DNA of 64,000 bases from Ciona savignyi (Eukaryota; Chordata; Ascidiacea; Phlebobranchia; Cionidae), in NCBI GenBank assembly GCA_000149265.1, contig CH002597.1, forward strand, positions 154,682 through 218,681, read 5' to 3'. The number at the start of each line of letters is the position of its first letter. Position 1 is the first letter of the stretch. The notes below the pieces were generated by a model, which saw only the letters and a list, made by a program, of their open reading frames with translations, was not told where the DNA came from and did no database searches. This document shows positions 33,326 through 41,613 of this stretch, in pieces. The position numbers and the translations under genes are program-made.

Positions 33326-34900
33326 ACGTCGGTATTTTTGTTTTTTTTTACGGCGTCCGAAAAATCGTTTTTTAATTGTAGACAAAGTCAAAATAAGTAC
33401 CCAGTACATAGCAGCCGTAAGCAATGCCGAAACGAGAGCGTTGACTATCGGATTGGTGATTGCCGAAAGACCGATCAAGAATGCATGTTTGGCAACCTTA
33501 TCAACAGACTTTCCAACGAATGTGGGATCTGCATCAGCTGTCTCATTAACTTCCTCATTCAGGAGTTCATTGATCTTCTCCGATGTAACTTGCGACTGAG
33601 TGATTGAACCAAGGATTGCGTTGAAGTCTTCCAATCCCATCGACGACAAAGGAAATTGCTTCGAAAGTGAAACAAAATCATAAGCCCTGATTGGTTCTTC
33701 AATCGGAGTTAGTGAGGGAAAAATAGGCCGAACATGGACATCAGCATGTTCTAAAGTATAGTTATCATACAAGTAGAACTTATCGTTTACACGAAATGTA
33801 AATGTCCTGCCGGGTGTATAGTGCTCAACTAATCTTACACCTTCATCGACCACATCGTTTTTCATGACTTGACCGATTCGTAAGGTACCATTACTATCAG
33901 TAAAGCTAACGAGAGGACGAATGGAGAAGTAGGATTTATATTGGAGACTGTGTCGTAATGTGGCATTTATTTGCTCACATACAATTTCAGTAATAACATC
34001 TCCAACAGTAATTGCAGCTCGGGAATTTCCCATAATGGCTGAGAGCACTTCACTAGGAAACTGTCTTCCAGTGATTGAATAGAGAGCAGCGAGTAAATTT
34101 TGCAGTTGACATTCTAGGAATAAAGTGTCCACAGATTGCTGAATTGCCAATTCTTGAACCACCGCATTGAGTTCGTTGAGATAGCGGCTTTCAGGTCTTG
34201 TAGAATTAAATGCTGTCTGTTGGCTGGTGTTTGTCTGGAATTTTTCTAAATCATTTATGCCTTTGCACGAAAATGGCACAAACATTAATCCACCAAAGTC
34301 ACAGAAGGAATGTGGATGATAACATAAGCTTGAATATGTTCCGCAATCTGCCCATTGTTGAATGGATATCCCCAAGTTCACAAGTTCGAGGCGATAAAGC
34401 CTGCCTGAAGAGTTATAGTGCATGAGAAGTTCGTCGTTGGCTAGAAATTTTGACCTTGGGCAATCTAGGTTATCCGGAACCTTCCAAACGTAAGTTTTGG
34501 AGTTTACATAACAGAAACCTTTACGTATGTCACAATTGGACATAACCGATAGTGCACTGTTAATTTTATGGTTTACATGATCGTACTCCATAATTGATTT
34601 CATTAACAGTGCATTGGTTACCTCACCGGCAACGTTTCTAGGCCAAGTAAATTTCTTGGGAACCTTGTTATTGGTTCTCCAAACATCTTTGCCATTTGCT
34701 TCCAGTTGACCAATGTTTGGAGCGACGAAAGTTCTCACCCAACCAGCACACGCACCATGATGTGGTGGCGAATCAATCTTCGTTCTAGTATCTTGTACTT
34801 GAGCACCAAAGAAATAATAAGTATTTTGATATTCAATCGTAAATGTTTGGCAGACAAATACCTTCACCTTGAGGAAGGCTTTCCGCGGGTCTGTAAACAT
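33305..34900 (-). CDS. Env-like glycoprotein ORF of the retroelement, 531 aa
   Basis: A long ORF with many Cys and N-x-S/T sites, and a hydrophobic C-terminal segment (about residues 480-510) followed by a basic FFGRRKKK tail: the layout of a type I membrane glycoprotein. Around residues 325-400 there is RPLVSF, then a GQ, a FYLYDNYTL stretch and RPIFP. This ordering reminds me of class III fusogens of the herpesvirus gB or chuvirus type rather than the baculovirus F type common in insect errantiviruses. That comparison is pattern recognition only. The first codons overlap the preceding signal-peptide ORF in another frame, so the natural N-terminus is separated by a frame break. Family role: envelope proteins mediate entry. 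Confidence 0.75.
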   Translation of the reverse strand: MFTDPRKAFLKVKVFVCQTFTIEYQNTYYFFGAQVQDTRTKIDSPPHHGACAGWVRTFVAPNIGQLEANGKDVWRTNNKVPKKFTWPRNVAGEVTNALLMKSIMEYDHVNHKINSALSVMSNCDIRKGFCYVNSKTYVWKVPDNLDCPRSKFLANDELLMHYNSSGRLYRLELVNLGISIQQWADCGTYSSLCYHPHSFCDFGGLMFVPFSCKGINDLEKFQTNTSQQTAFNSTRPESRYLNELNAVVQELAIQQSVDTLFLECQLQNLLAALYSITGRQFPSEVLSAIMGNSRAAITVGDVITEIVCEQINATLRHSLQYKSYFSIRPLVSFTDSNGTLRIGQVMKNDVVDEGVRLVEHYTPGRTFTFRVNDKFYLYDNYTLEHADVHVRPIFPSLTPIEEPIRAYDFVSLSKQFPLSSMGLEDFNAILGSITQSQVTSEKINELLNEEVNETADADPTFVGKSVDKVAKHAFLIGLSAITNPIVNALVSALLTAAMYWVLILTLSTIKKRFFGRRKKKQKYRRVTQIGT

Positions 34901-35132
34901 GTGCTTTACACTTTTCGGTGCGGAGCCTTTGCTGTTTTACACAAGGTTTTGGTTTGGGAATATAATATTCAGCTTGGGATAAATGTTGGTGACAAAGCTT
35001 TACTTGAATCTCCCCGATGGCGACCGTACCCCAAATTTGAGTCAGCACGACAAGAATAAAAACGGCCAACATCGTTTTGTATTTAAAGTTCGTAGTCCTG
35101 TAAATGTCTCGGTCGGAATACTTGTCTTCCAA
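34833..35132 (-). CDS. N-terminal env ORF with signal peptide
   Basis: 99 aa with a hydrophobic run, MLAVFILVVLTQIWGTVAIG, at about 21-40, then a Cys-containing luminal stretch. It overlaps the integrase ORF (to 35083) upstream and the 531-aa ORF downstream in a different frame. It most likely encoded the start of the same envelope protein, presumably from a spliced message as in other env-bearing elements. Confidence 0.65.
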   Translation of the reverse strand: MEDKYSDRDIYRTTNFKYKTMLAVFILVVLTQIWGTVAIGEIQVKLCHQHLSQAEYYIPKPKPCVKQQRLRTEKCKAHVYRPAESLPQGEGICLPNIYD

Positions 35133-36114
35133 ATCTAGTTCTTCGTAATTCGGCTTCTGGCGTTGTTGTTCGGTTTAGGTCAATTTCAAGGACTTCAGCA
35201 GATTCGGATGGTTCCGTAATTAAATCAAAGTCGGGATTAATTATATCACTAGGACTTATCTCAACCTGTAAAGAAGGTGAAATGGGATTATTATCAGTAG
35301 ACTCCGAGACAGGAATGAGAACATTCGCAGCTTTTAGTCGATCTACTGTCACAGTATTAGGTATCCCATTATAGTCTAGAGTGAAGAATTTAGCATCCCT
35401 TTTTAAAACTTTAAACGGTCCATCATATGGTCTTTGCAGTGGTCTTCTAACCGCGTCATGTCTGACATATACATGGCTGCAAGACTGAAGTTTGTCGTCT
35501 AAATATACAGCTCGCGGTCCTGGTATACGGGGTGGTATGGCTTTAAGATTCCTCATGAAAGTCTTAAAACGGCTCACATATTCGTGGGAGTCCAAATCAT
35601 TCCCAAGATTATCCGTGTCAACGAATTCACCCGGTAACCGGAGGCTAGTTCCATAAACAAGTTCTGCTGATGAATATCCGACGTCTTCTTTGATAGAGTT
35701 TCTGATTCCTAAAAGAACCAAACCAAGATTAGCATACCAATCTTGAGGACTCTCCTGGGCTTTAAGAGAAGTCTTTAGCTGCCGATGTAATCGTTCAACT
35801 TGGCCGTTCGCGCAAGGTCTGTACGCACACGTGTGTTGAAGCTTAGCCCCTAAAAATTCTGCCAGTTTGTGAAACAAATTGGATGTAAAATTCTTTCCCC
35901 TGTCTGTCGTTATAATGCTAGGCGTGCCAAAACGGCTTACCCAGTGTAGCAAAAATGCATTACTGATTGTCTCAGCCTTGATGTCGGTTAGGCAGATTAC
36001 TTCTGGCCATCTTGTAAATCGATCTACACAAGTGAGTAAATAAGTATAACCGCTAGATGGTGGTAAAGGTCCAACGATATCCAAATGTACATGATAGAAT
36101 CTTGCAACAGGCAA
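35083..36114 (-). CDS. Integrase ORF, 343 aa
   Basis: Catalytic core with the DD35E triad: first Asp in HLDIVGP (about 12), second in TTDRGKNF (about 70), Glu in GQVERLHR. The C-terminal part (DGPFKVLKRDAKFFTLDYNG) looks like the usual SH3-like/GPF-Y DNA-binding module. The N-terminal zinc-binding (HHCC) half lies upstream, spread over other frames at about 36.1-36.3 kb (see that entry). It joins element cDNA to host DNA. Confidence 0.92.
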   Translation of the reverse strand: MPVARFYHVHLDIVGPLPPSSGYTYLLTCVDRFTRWPEVICLTDIKAETISNAFLLHWVSRFGTPSIITTDRGKNFTSNLFHKLAEFLGAKLQHTCAYRPCANGQVERLHRQLKTSLKAQESPQDWYANLGLVLLGIRNSIKEDVGYSSAELVYGTSLRLPGEFVDTDNLGNDLDSHEYVSRFKTFMRNLKAIPPRIPGPRAVYLDDKLQSCSHVYVRHDAVRRPLQRPYDGPFKVLKRDAKFFTLDYNGIPNTVTVDRLKAANVLIPVSESTDNNPISPSLQVEISPSDIINPDFDLITEPSESAEVLEIDLNRTTTPEAELRRTRFGRQVFRPRHLQDYEL

Positions 36115-36333
36115 TTTAAATCTGGCTAAAGGTGCTTGATTGTGTCGAATGATCTTTGATCTTTGGCAGGCTTCACAGAGTCGACACCAGTTCCAGTATA
36201 TCAGTGTTCATGCTTGTCCACACAAAACGTTCACGAATGAGTTTCGTAGTGCTCTTTATTCCGGGATGTGACAAAGAAGTGAATCTTCTGAAATACCTTT
36301 TTCTGAAGAGAAACGGGAACAACGGGTCTTGGT
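36115..36333 (-). pseudogene. Frame-broken integrase zinc-finger region
   Basis: Pieces of the expected HHCC module appear in different minus frames: an SHPG-like segment near 36.27 kb, a FVW-type segment near 36.21 kb and a C-x2-C segment next to QRSK near 36.17 kb. No single frame is open across the region, so at least two shifts separate RNase H from the integrase core. Confidence 0.7.
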
Positions 36334-36990
36334 TTACCTGTAGAAATATCGCACAATAAGCGAGACATCATATCCATCCAATCTTCGGTTCGCCAACTTC
36401 AAAGAACTCTTTTTCGATTGCTTTAAAGTTTCTATGGAAGCATCATTCTTCTGAGCTGCTGCCATCTCACGATAATTGAATGAATCCTTAGCTTGAAAAA
36501 TGCTGTTCACTTCAATCCTGGATAATGCATCAGCAACGATATTTCGAGAGCCAGGGAGATATTGAATGTCCGACGTATACTCAGAAACATAAGCCAAATG
36601 TCTGGCTTGGCGTCCAGTAGCATTTTCACGTGGAGTGTGAAACGCACTAAGAAGTGGCTTGTGGTCAGTCATAATAGTAAATTCCCGTCCTTCGAGGAAA
36701 TATCTAAAGTGTTTAACTGCAAGATAAGCTGCAAGCAATTCTCTATCAAACGCCGAATATTTTACCTGGCGTACGTTAAAAGCTTTAGAAAAGAAGGCTA
36801 GTGGTTGCCACGCATCGTCGATTCTTTGCTGTAGAACACCTCCAGCTGCGATCATTGAAGCATCCACCACAAGCGCTGTTTGTGCATTTGGCGCAGGAAA
36901 TGTTAACATAGCCGCTCTGGCAAGTTTAATCTTCATCCTGTTAAACGCTTCTTCTTGATCTTTGTCCCAAGGAATAGCGAATTTTCCCAT
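36334..36990 (-). CDS. RNase H region of pol, 218 aa
   Basis: Starts within the RT thumb/connection. It contains the gypsy-type RNase [32 protein letters not shown] and MTDHKPLL, carrying the D-E-D catalytic residues, then ADALSRIE. It overlaps the previous ORF by about 50 bp in another frame, so pol is interrupted by a shift near 36.97 kb, in an A-rich run. Confidence 0.88.
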   Translation of the reverse strand: MGKFAIPWDKDQEEAFNRMKIKLARAAMLTFPAPNAQTALVVDASMIAAGGVLQQRIDDAWQPLAFFSKAFNVRQVKYSAFDRELLAAYLAVKHFRYFLEGREFTIMTDHKPLLSAFHTPRENATGRQARHLAYVSEYTSDIQYLPGSRNIVADALSRIEVNSIFQAKDSFNYREMAAAQKNDASIETLKQSKKSSLKLANRRLDGYDVSLIVRYFYR

Positions 36991-38311
36991 TTTTCTTTGG
37001 TGTGAGAGGCTGGTTCAATGGTTTAGCTATCTCAGCACAATTAGGAATAAAACGGAAGTAGAAATTTACCATACCCAGGAAACGTCGTAGCTGTTTCATA
37101 GTGCTGGGTTGAGGAAAGTCTTTAATGACTTGAATCTTTTCTTCCAGAGGTTCTATTCCGTCCGTCGTAATCCGGTGTCCTAAAAAATTCATGGTCGTCA
37201 CACCAAACTCACATTTTGCAGGGTTCACCACAACTCCATTGTCTCTCAAGCGCTGAAAGAATATCCTGAGATGCTCTTTATGTTCCTGTTCGCTTGAACT
37301 TGCTATGAGAACGTCGTCTAAATAGCAGTAACAAAAATCCAACCCTCTGAGAATGTCGTCCATGAATCTCTGGAACGAATTCGCCGCGCAACGTAAACCG
37401 AAAGGCATCTTGAGAAATTCAAAAGCACCAAAAGGCGTCGAAATTGCGGTCTTGTGTATATCCTCAGGGTCAACAGGAATATGGTAGTACGCTTTCATTA
37501 AATCGATTTTTGAAAATATCAGTACCCCATGCAAGGAATTCACAAAGTCGTGAATGTGAGGGATTGGATACCTGTCCGGGACAGTTATGGCGTTCAATCG
37601 TCGATAGTCTCCACACAACCTCCAAGTATGATCCTTTTTTGGAACCATTAATAAAGGTGATGCCCAGTTGCTATCGGATCTTCTCACAATTCCCAGCTCA
37701 AGCATGTGCATGAATTCATCCTTCGCAATCTTGCTCATTTCCGGAGATAAACGTCGAGGTCTACAGAAAACTGGGTTTCCTTTTGTTATGATCTTATGAG
37801 TTACCTTGTGTTTTACCTCGGGAATTTTCTGTTTAGGTTTCGTGACGTCCGAAAATTCTTGCAATATAGCTTCATAACCATTTCCAGCAATTGATGAAAC
37901 GAAATTAGCCGAAATTGACGTATTTATGCCGGAATTTTCGCCTTTTATCCGTTTATTGGTGCGAGCATTAGATACTATTCTTGCCTTTAAATCTACAGTC
38001 AGATTAAAATGCTCAAGAAAGTCGGCACCCAATATAGGCAATTCCACCTCGGCAATAGTAAATATCCAGGGATATTTTTCGTCATGGCCAAAATCCAGTT
38101 TAACAAATCGCTCACCGTATGTTGCTAGGGATGATCCATTAGAAGCTATTAAGTTTCGTCCGATATTTCGTCTGGTCCGGTCGTCTCTTATAGGTGGTAT
38201 AAGACTCAAAGAGGCTCCAGTATCAATAAGATACTTAGTCGTAGTGGTCAAATCCGTTATAAATAGTAAAGATGGCGATTTTATAGTATTGCACAAGACG
38301 TTACACGCCAT
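36941..38311 (-). CDS. Protease and reverse transcriptase ORF, 456 aa
   Basis: A retropepsin motif [12 protein letters not shown] near residue 30 is followed by reverse transcriptase: [14 protein letters not shown], then the catalytic [18 protein letters not shown] and the thumb ([11 protein letters not shown]). The ATG lies just after the gag stop in a different frame, so expression would need a -1 shift or re-initiation. The ORF ends prematurely in LGQRSRRSV where the frame changes. Confidence 0.93.
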   Translation of the reverse strand: MACNVLCNTIKSPSLLFITDLTTTTKYLIDTGASLSLIPPIRDDRTRRNIGRNLIASNGSSLATYGERFVKLDFGHDEKYPWIFTIAEVELPILGADFLEHFNLTVDLKARIVSNARTNKRIKGENSGINTSISANFVSSIAGNGYEAILQEFSDVTKPKQKIPEVKHKVTHKIITKGNPVFCRPRRLSPEMSKIAKDEFMHMLELGIVRRSDSNWASPLLMVPKKDHTWRLCGDYRRLNAITVPDRYPIPHIHDFVNSLHGVLIFSKIDLMKAYYHIPVDPEDIHKTAISTPFGAFEFLKMPFGLRCAANSFQRFMDDILRGLDFCYCYLDDVLIASSSEQEHKEHLRIFFQRLRDNGVVVNPAKCEFGVTTMNFLGHRITTDGIEPLEEKIQVIKDFPQPSTMKQLRRFLGMVNFYFRFIPNCAEIAKPLNQPLTPKKNGKIRYSLGQRSRRSV

Positions 38312-38313
38312 AT

Positions 38314-39360
38314 CTAACGTCTTGCCTGAGAGTTTTTTTGATCTTGATGAGGGTCCTCCTTGAAATCCTTATTTTCCGTTCTTCTTTTATTCGGTCTTCT
38401 CCAATAACCTCGTCCACGATTGTTCCATTGTCTCGGCGGGTAAGCATTGTTTCGGTGATCGTCTTCGAAGTCCCTATTGTCTCGATTTTCGACATTCTGG
38501 AAGGCTGAAGTTGACGGTCTGTCTACTAACTGTTTGTTAAGAACCCTTAAGTTTTCCACAATCGCTAGATTGATTGAATGTAAATCACTTACAGTAGGGT
38601 TTCCTAAACCGGAAGAGGAAAATGCCGCAGCTCTTCGACTATCGTCGATTATACCATCTGCTCGGCTAGCCATCGCACATAAGGAATCACACGTAAAAGC
38701 TTTAAGTGTGCTACGTACGTTATTTGGCATACGTTCTAAAAATAGTTGTCGCAACCATATAGTCGTATTTTCATCCGGGTAAGGACCTGTCAGTTTTAAC
38801 ATAGCTTTCAGCATCTCCGATGGTTTCTGATCACCAAGCGGACCGAAGTTCATTAGTCTTAATATCTTATCAGTCTTCGAAACCGAATAGTGACTTATTA
38901 ACGCTTCTTTGAGGGACGTGTAAGGCATAATGCTTTCTCGTTTAGCCAACAAGTGTTCAACGTGTCGGAGATGACGAGGCCTCAGTGATTCTTTAACGAA
39001 TTCAAATTTAGCGTCTTCCGAAACCACATCAAACCGACGAAAAACGCTTTCCGCAGAGTCAAACCATGACTCGGGCATATTTTCGGTAAATTCGTTTAAT
39101 TTAACCGAGGATTTCCTTAAATAATCCGTTAATCCGTTTAAAACGTCGCTCAACGAAGGATCAGATCGCTTATGGTGCGTACGGGGGACAATCGTATGGT
39201 TACAATTTGGAGTCTTTACCTTACATACATCGCTATAAAATGGATTATTTCGTGACAAGTTCGGTTCTTGAATTTTTGGAGCGGGCGTGGGCAAACCAAA
39301 TCTACGAGAGGAAATTGAACTGTTATCATCCAAAAAAACTATCATCGTCTTCTGGTCCAT
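38314..39360 (-). CDS. Gag ORF, 348 aa
   Basis: Helical capsid-like middle ([24 protein letters not shown]-type leucine-rich stretches, MPNNVRSTL) and an Arg-rich C-terminus ([15 protein letters not shown]) that could bind RNA. No CCHC zinc knuckle, as in several errantivirus-like Gags. An upstream ORF (39565-39326) starting near 39.48 kb with a basic segment runs into this one across a run of seven T, suggesting the true Gag N-terminus lies there. Confidence 0.8.
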   Translation of the reverse strand: MDQKTMIVFLDDNSSISSRRFGLPTPAPKIQEPNLSRNNPFYSDVCKVKTPNCNHTIVPRTHHKRSDPSLSDVLNGLTDYLRKSSVKLNEFTENMPESWFDSAESVFRRFDVVSEDAKFEFVKESLRPRHLRHVEHLLAKRESIMPYTSLKEALISHYSVSKTDKILRLMNFGPLGDQKPSEMLKAMLKLTGPYPDENTTIWLRQLFLERMPNNVRSTLKAFTCDSLCAMASRADGIIDDSRRAAAFSSSGLGNPTVSDLHSINLAIVENLRVLNKQLVDRPSTSAFQNVENRDNRDFEDDHRNNAYPPRQWNNRGRGYWRRPNKRRTENKDFKEDPHQDQKNSQARR

Positions 39361-39565
39361 AACAACTCAAATCCTCATAAACCGTATCATACCCCAGTCT
39401 ATCCTTATTTTCGGGGACAGGCGGATTTCGATCCCTTCTGATAGACTTACTGCCAAACCCAAACATTTTTTTCATTCTACCGGGCTCAGTGGGGTTTTTA
39501 AAAAATAAAGAAAAACAATTAAACCGTACCAAATCTATATAAACAGAATAACTATATAAAACCAA
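39326..39565 (-). CDS. Upstream gag-like N-terminal ORF
   Basis: 79 aa. From its internal MKKMFGFGSKSIRRDR onward it looks like a basic, membrane- or RNA-binding Gag start. It ends a few codons after a T7 run (39332-39338), beyond which the main gag frame continues. This is either a 1-nt length change in the T run or a slippery site. Confidence 0.5.
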   Translation of the reverse strand: MVLYSYSVYIDLVRFNCFSLFFKNPTEPGRMKKMFGFGSKSIRRDRNPPVPENKDRLGYDTVYEDLSCYGPEDDDSFFG

Positions 39566-39574
39566 ATAATAAAT

Positions 39575-39838
39575 TTAGAACTTAATTGAATTGTCCGGTG
39601 AAGTTGATCTCGTTCCCGTCGTAGTAGATGCGATCGTCGTCTGTAGAATCCTCCAAATGAATCTCGCTTCTATGAACCGATGTGCGAACTTGACACCTCC
39701 ACGAAACAATAGAACGGAAATGTCCCAACGTTTGTTCTTGATGGCGAATGCGACGTTTTCAGTTGAAGCAGAAATGTACCTCGAAACTTTAAGAAGCAAA
39801 GCAATGTAGTTGAAATTCTTCTTTTTCCGGCTTTCCAA
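39575..39838 (-). CDS. Leader ORF, 87 aa, uncertain
   Basis: Lies between the primer-binding site and gag and starts about 48 bp after the 5' LTR. Lys/Arg-rich start, no recognisable motif. It may be just leader sequence that happens to be open. Confidence 0.3.
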   Translation of the reverse strand: MESRKKKNFNYIALLLKVSRYISASTENVAFAIKNKRWDISVLLFRGGVKFAHRFIEARFIWRILQTTIASTTTGTRSTSPDNSIKF

Positions 39839-39867
39839 TCATCAATGCCACCTCAAAATTTGCTCAG

Positions 39868-39885
39868 AAACGGGGTCACCAAATA
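39868..39885 (-). other. Primer-binding site
   Basis: Right after the 5' LTR (element strand), three bases in, comes TGGTGACCCCGTTTC, the normal form of a site matching a tRNA ending in ...GGGGTCACCA. I do not assign the tRNA species. Confidence 0.75.
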
Positions 39886-40395
39886 TGTAGGGAGCCGTTG
39901 CAGGTCGCTGCCTATTTTGTTAGATTGTTCGTTGTAGGCCCCAGGTAAGCCGGTTACAACACCTGATGCGATCTGCGATTCCCTACGCGCTATCTCGACT
40001 CTCGGAGGTGCGCTAATTAATTGAGGTTTTCTGCGTAAATGTCTCTTTGACTGATCTCCTGTAGTTCGCCGATAAACGCCTCAGTAGTTTTATAACATCA
40101 ATTGTATTGAGCAATTGAGGCGAATAACTTAGTACCAATTGCGAGTTAAATCGTTAGATGTTTAAACGACATAGATTTTAGGTAAAAAACTCTCAGTATT
40201 CTTCACATACAAGAATATTACTTAATGCGTTAGGACTCTCTTGAGCAAAAGTGAAATAAACTTATATAGGCAAAGTATCCAGCAGCTGCGGTAACAATCG
40301 TTAACCTAATAATCATATTTCAGTGATGATGCATTGTCAGCGCAAATGCCGGCTGTGCGATCGTAAATCTTATGTAAGCACATGAGGTCGCTACA
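39886..40395 (-). repeat. 5' LTR (510 bp)
   Basis: Matches the LTR at 32404-32919 across its length; it differs by a 4-bp deletion near 40097 and a 2-bp deletion near 40133. Confidence 0.95.
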
Positions 40396-40524
40396 CCACT
40401 AAAAGTTCATAGCAAATAACGGGTACAGTTTTTTCAACTATAGTGTTGTTTATTTTGCAGAATAACAACGCCCACTTTCTTTTAAGAATACCCAATCTAC
40501 ATATTTGTTCAAAAAGTTGGAAAA

Positions 40525-41613
40525 TTAACTCTTTCACTCCCGGCCAAATGCATTAATTTAAACATGCTGTCCCGCAGTGTTTTTTACAATTTTTGGTCAT
40601 TTTCAAATTAGCACAGTTTTTCTCAAATTTATGCTATGATTTAATATTTAGTATGGTTGGAAAGATAATTTATCCCTCTTTTAAACAAACCGCACACCTA
40701 GAATCTACCTCCAATAAAGAATATATTATGTAAACTTTAGTGAACACCACTTTTTATGTAAAGAAAATTCTGCTCGACTTTGAAAATTTTGAGGTGCACT
40801 GACAAACGAAATACTCACTAATTATTGGTATGCCCAAATGATATAAAAATTGGAATGTAGATTGTCTAATAGTTTTTGTACTCAGGAAAATTTGAACTGT
40901 CATTGTATCTACAGTAGTTTTTTTACTATTCCTAATTGAAATTTTCCTTTATTCTAACTATATTATGAAAAATTGAACCAAAACGCATTGAAGTTTTTAG
41001 TTTTGTAGAACTAAAATAGTAAAAAGTATAAATAAGAACAGTGAAGGAAGTGTAAAAAGGGCATACAAAAGCAAACAAACACAAATACTATATCCAATAT
41101 TCTTCAAAGCAGGGCACACCGAACTAGCTAGTCTCGCCGCCTTTTTCTTTATCGTGCGCTCAGCAGGCCCAGCTGGATTCATGCTTTGGTGAACACGAAG
41201 CATAAACGCCTGCTGCGAAAACGTCACCAACGCTCTCCTTTTTTTCTCAACGGCACGAAATTCACAGAGAATGTAAAGAAAGACTTGCTTGACAAAAAGA
41301 GCTTCTCCGCAAGTTAACGCGACTCCTATTGGCTGAGTTAGTCACTTGTAAATTCGTGTAAAATCGATAGAAATAAGAGGCGAAGCCTTGAAAAAGAAAG
41401 GCTATCACTCCTTCCATTTTTAATATTTCTTCACGAAAATTACAGAGAATAAAATATAGGGTTTCCTTGATCGAATGAGCCATAGCTGAGGTCTCTACCA
41501 TTACGCATTGCGGAGAAATCGTTTTTTAGATTTGTATCCATTTATGGACAGACGGGATACCATGTTTTCCCACCAACTCGCCATATATGGCGAGTTGGGA
41601 GGGAAAGAGTTAA
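40525..41613. mobile_element. piggyBac-like non-autonomous element
   Basis: TTAA stands at both ends (40525-40528, 41610-41613), followed inward by inverted CTCTTTCACTCCC (left) and CTCTTTCCCTCCC (right). This matches piggyBac biology: TTAA target duplication and CCCTTT-type termini. A perfect 26-bp palindrome with arms CCAACTCGCCATA lies at 41573-41598. The 1.1 kb interior has two minus-strand ORFs (77 and 79 aa) without transposase motifs. Confidence 0.7.

Larger units (their letters stand above)
32404..40395 (-). mobile_element. Ty3/gypsy LTR retroelement with env-like gene
   Basis: A full-length 7,992-bp element in minus orientation: LTR - gag - protease/RT/RNase H - integrase - env - LTR. 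The LTRs begin TG and end CA, and the 4-bp repeat CCAC flanks both sides (32400-32403 and 40396-40399). The LTRs look identical apart from about 6 bp of indels, so insertion is recent. Gene order and the env-like ORF resemble errantivirus-type elements. Reading frames are broken at several places in gag, pol and env, so this copy is probably not active as read, unless the breaks are sequence errors or programmed shifts. Confidence 0.95.

Noticed and set aside
40997..41501. Two minus-strand frames inside the piggyBac-like element
   Set aside because: No DDD transposase motifs or Cys-rich tail; likely chance frames in a non-autonomous element.
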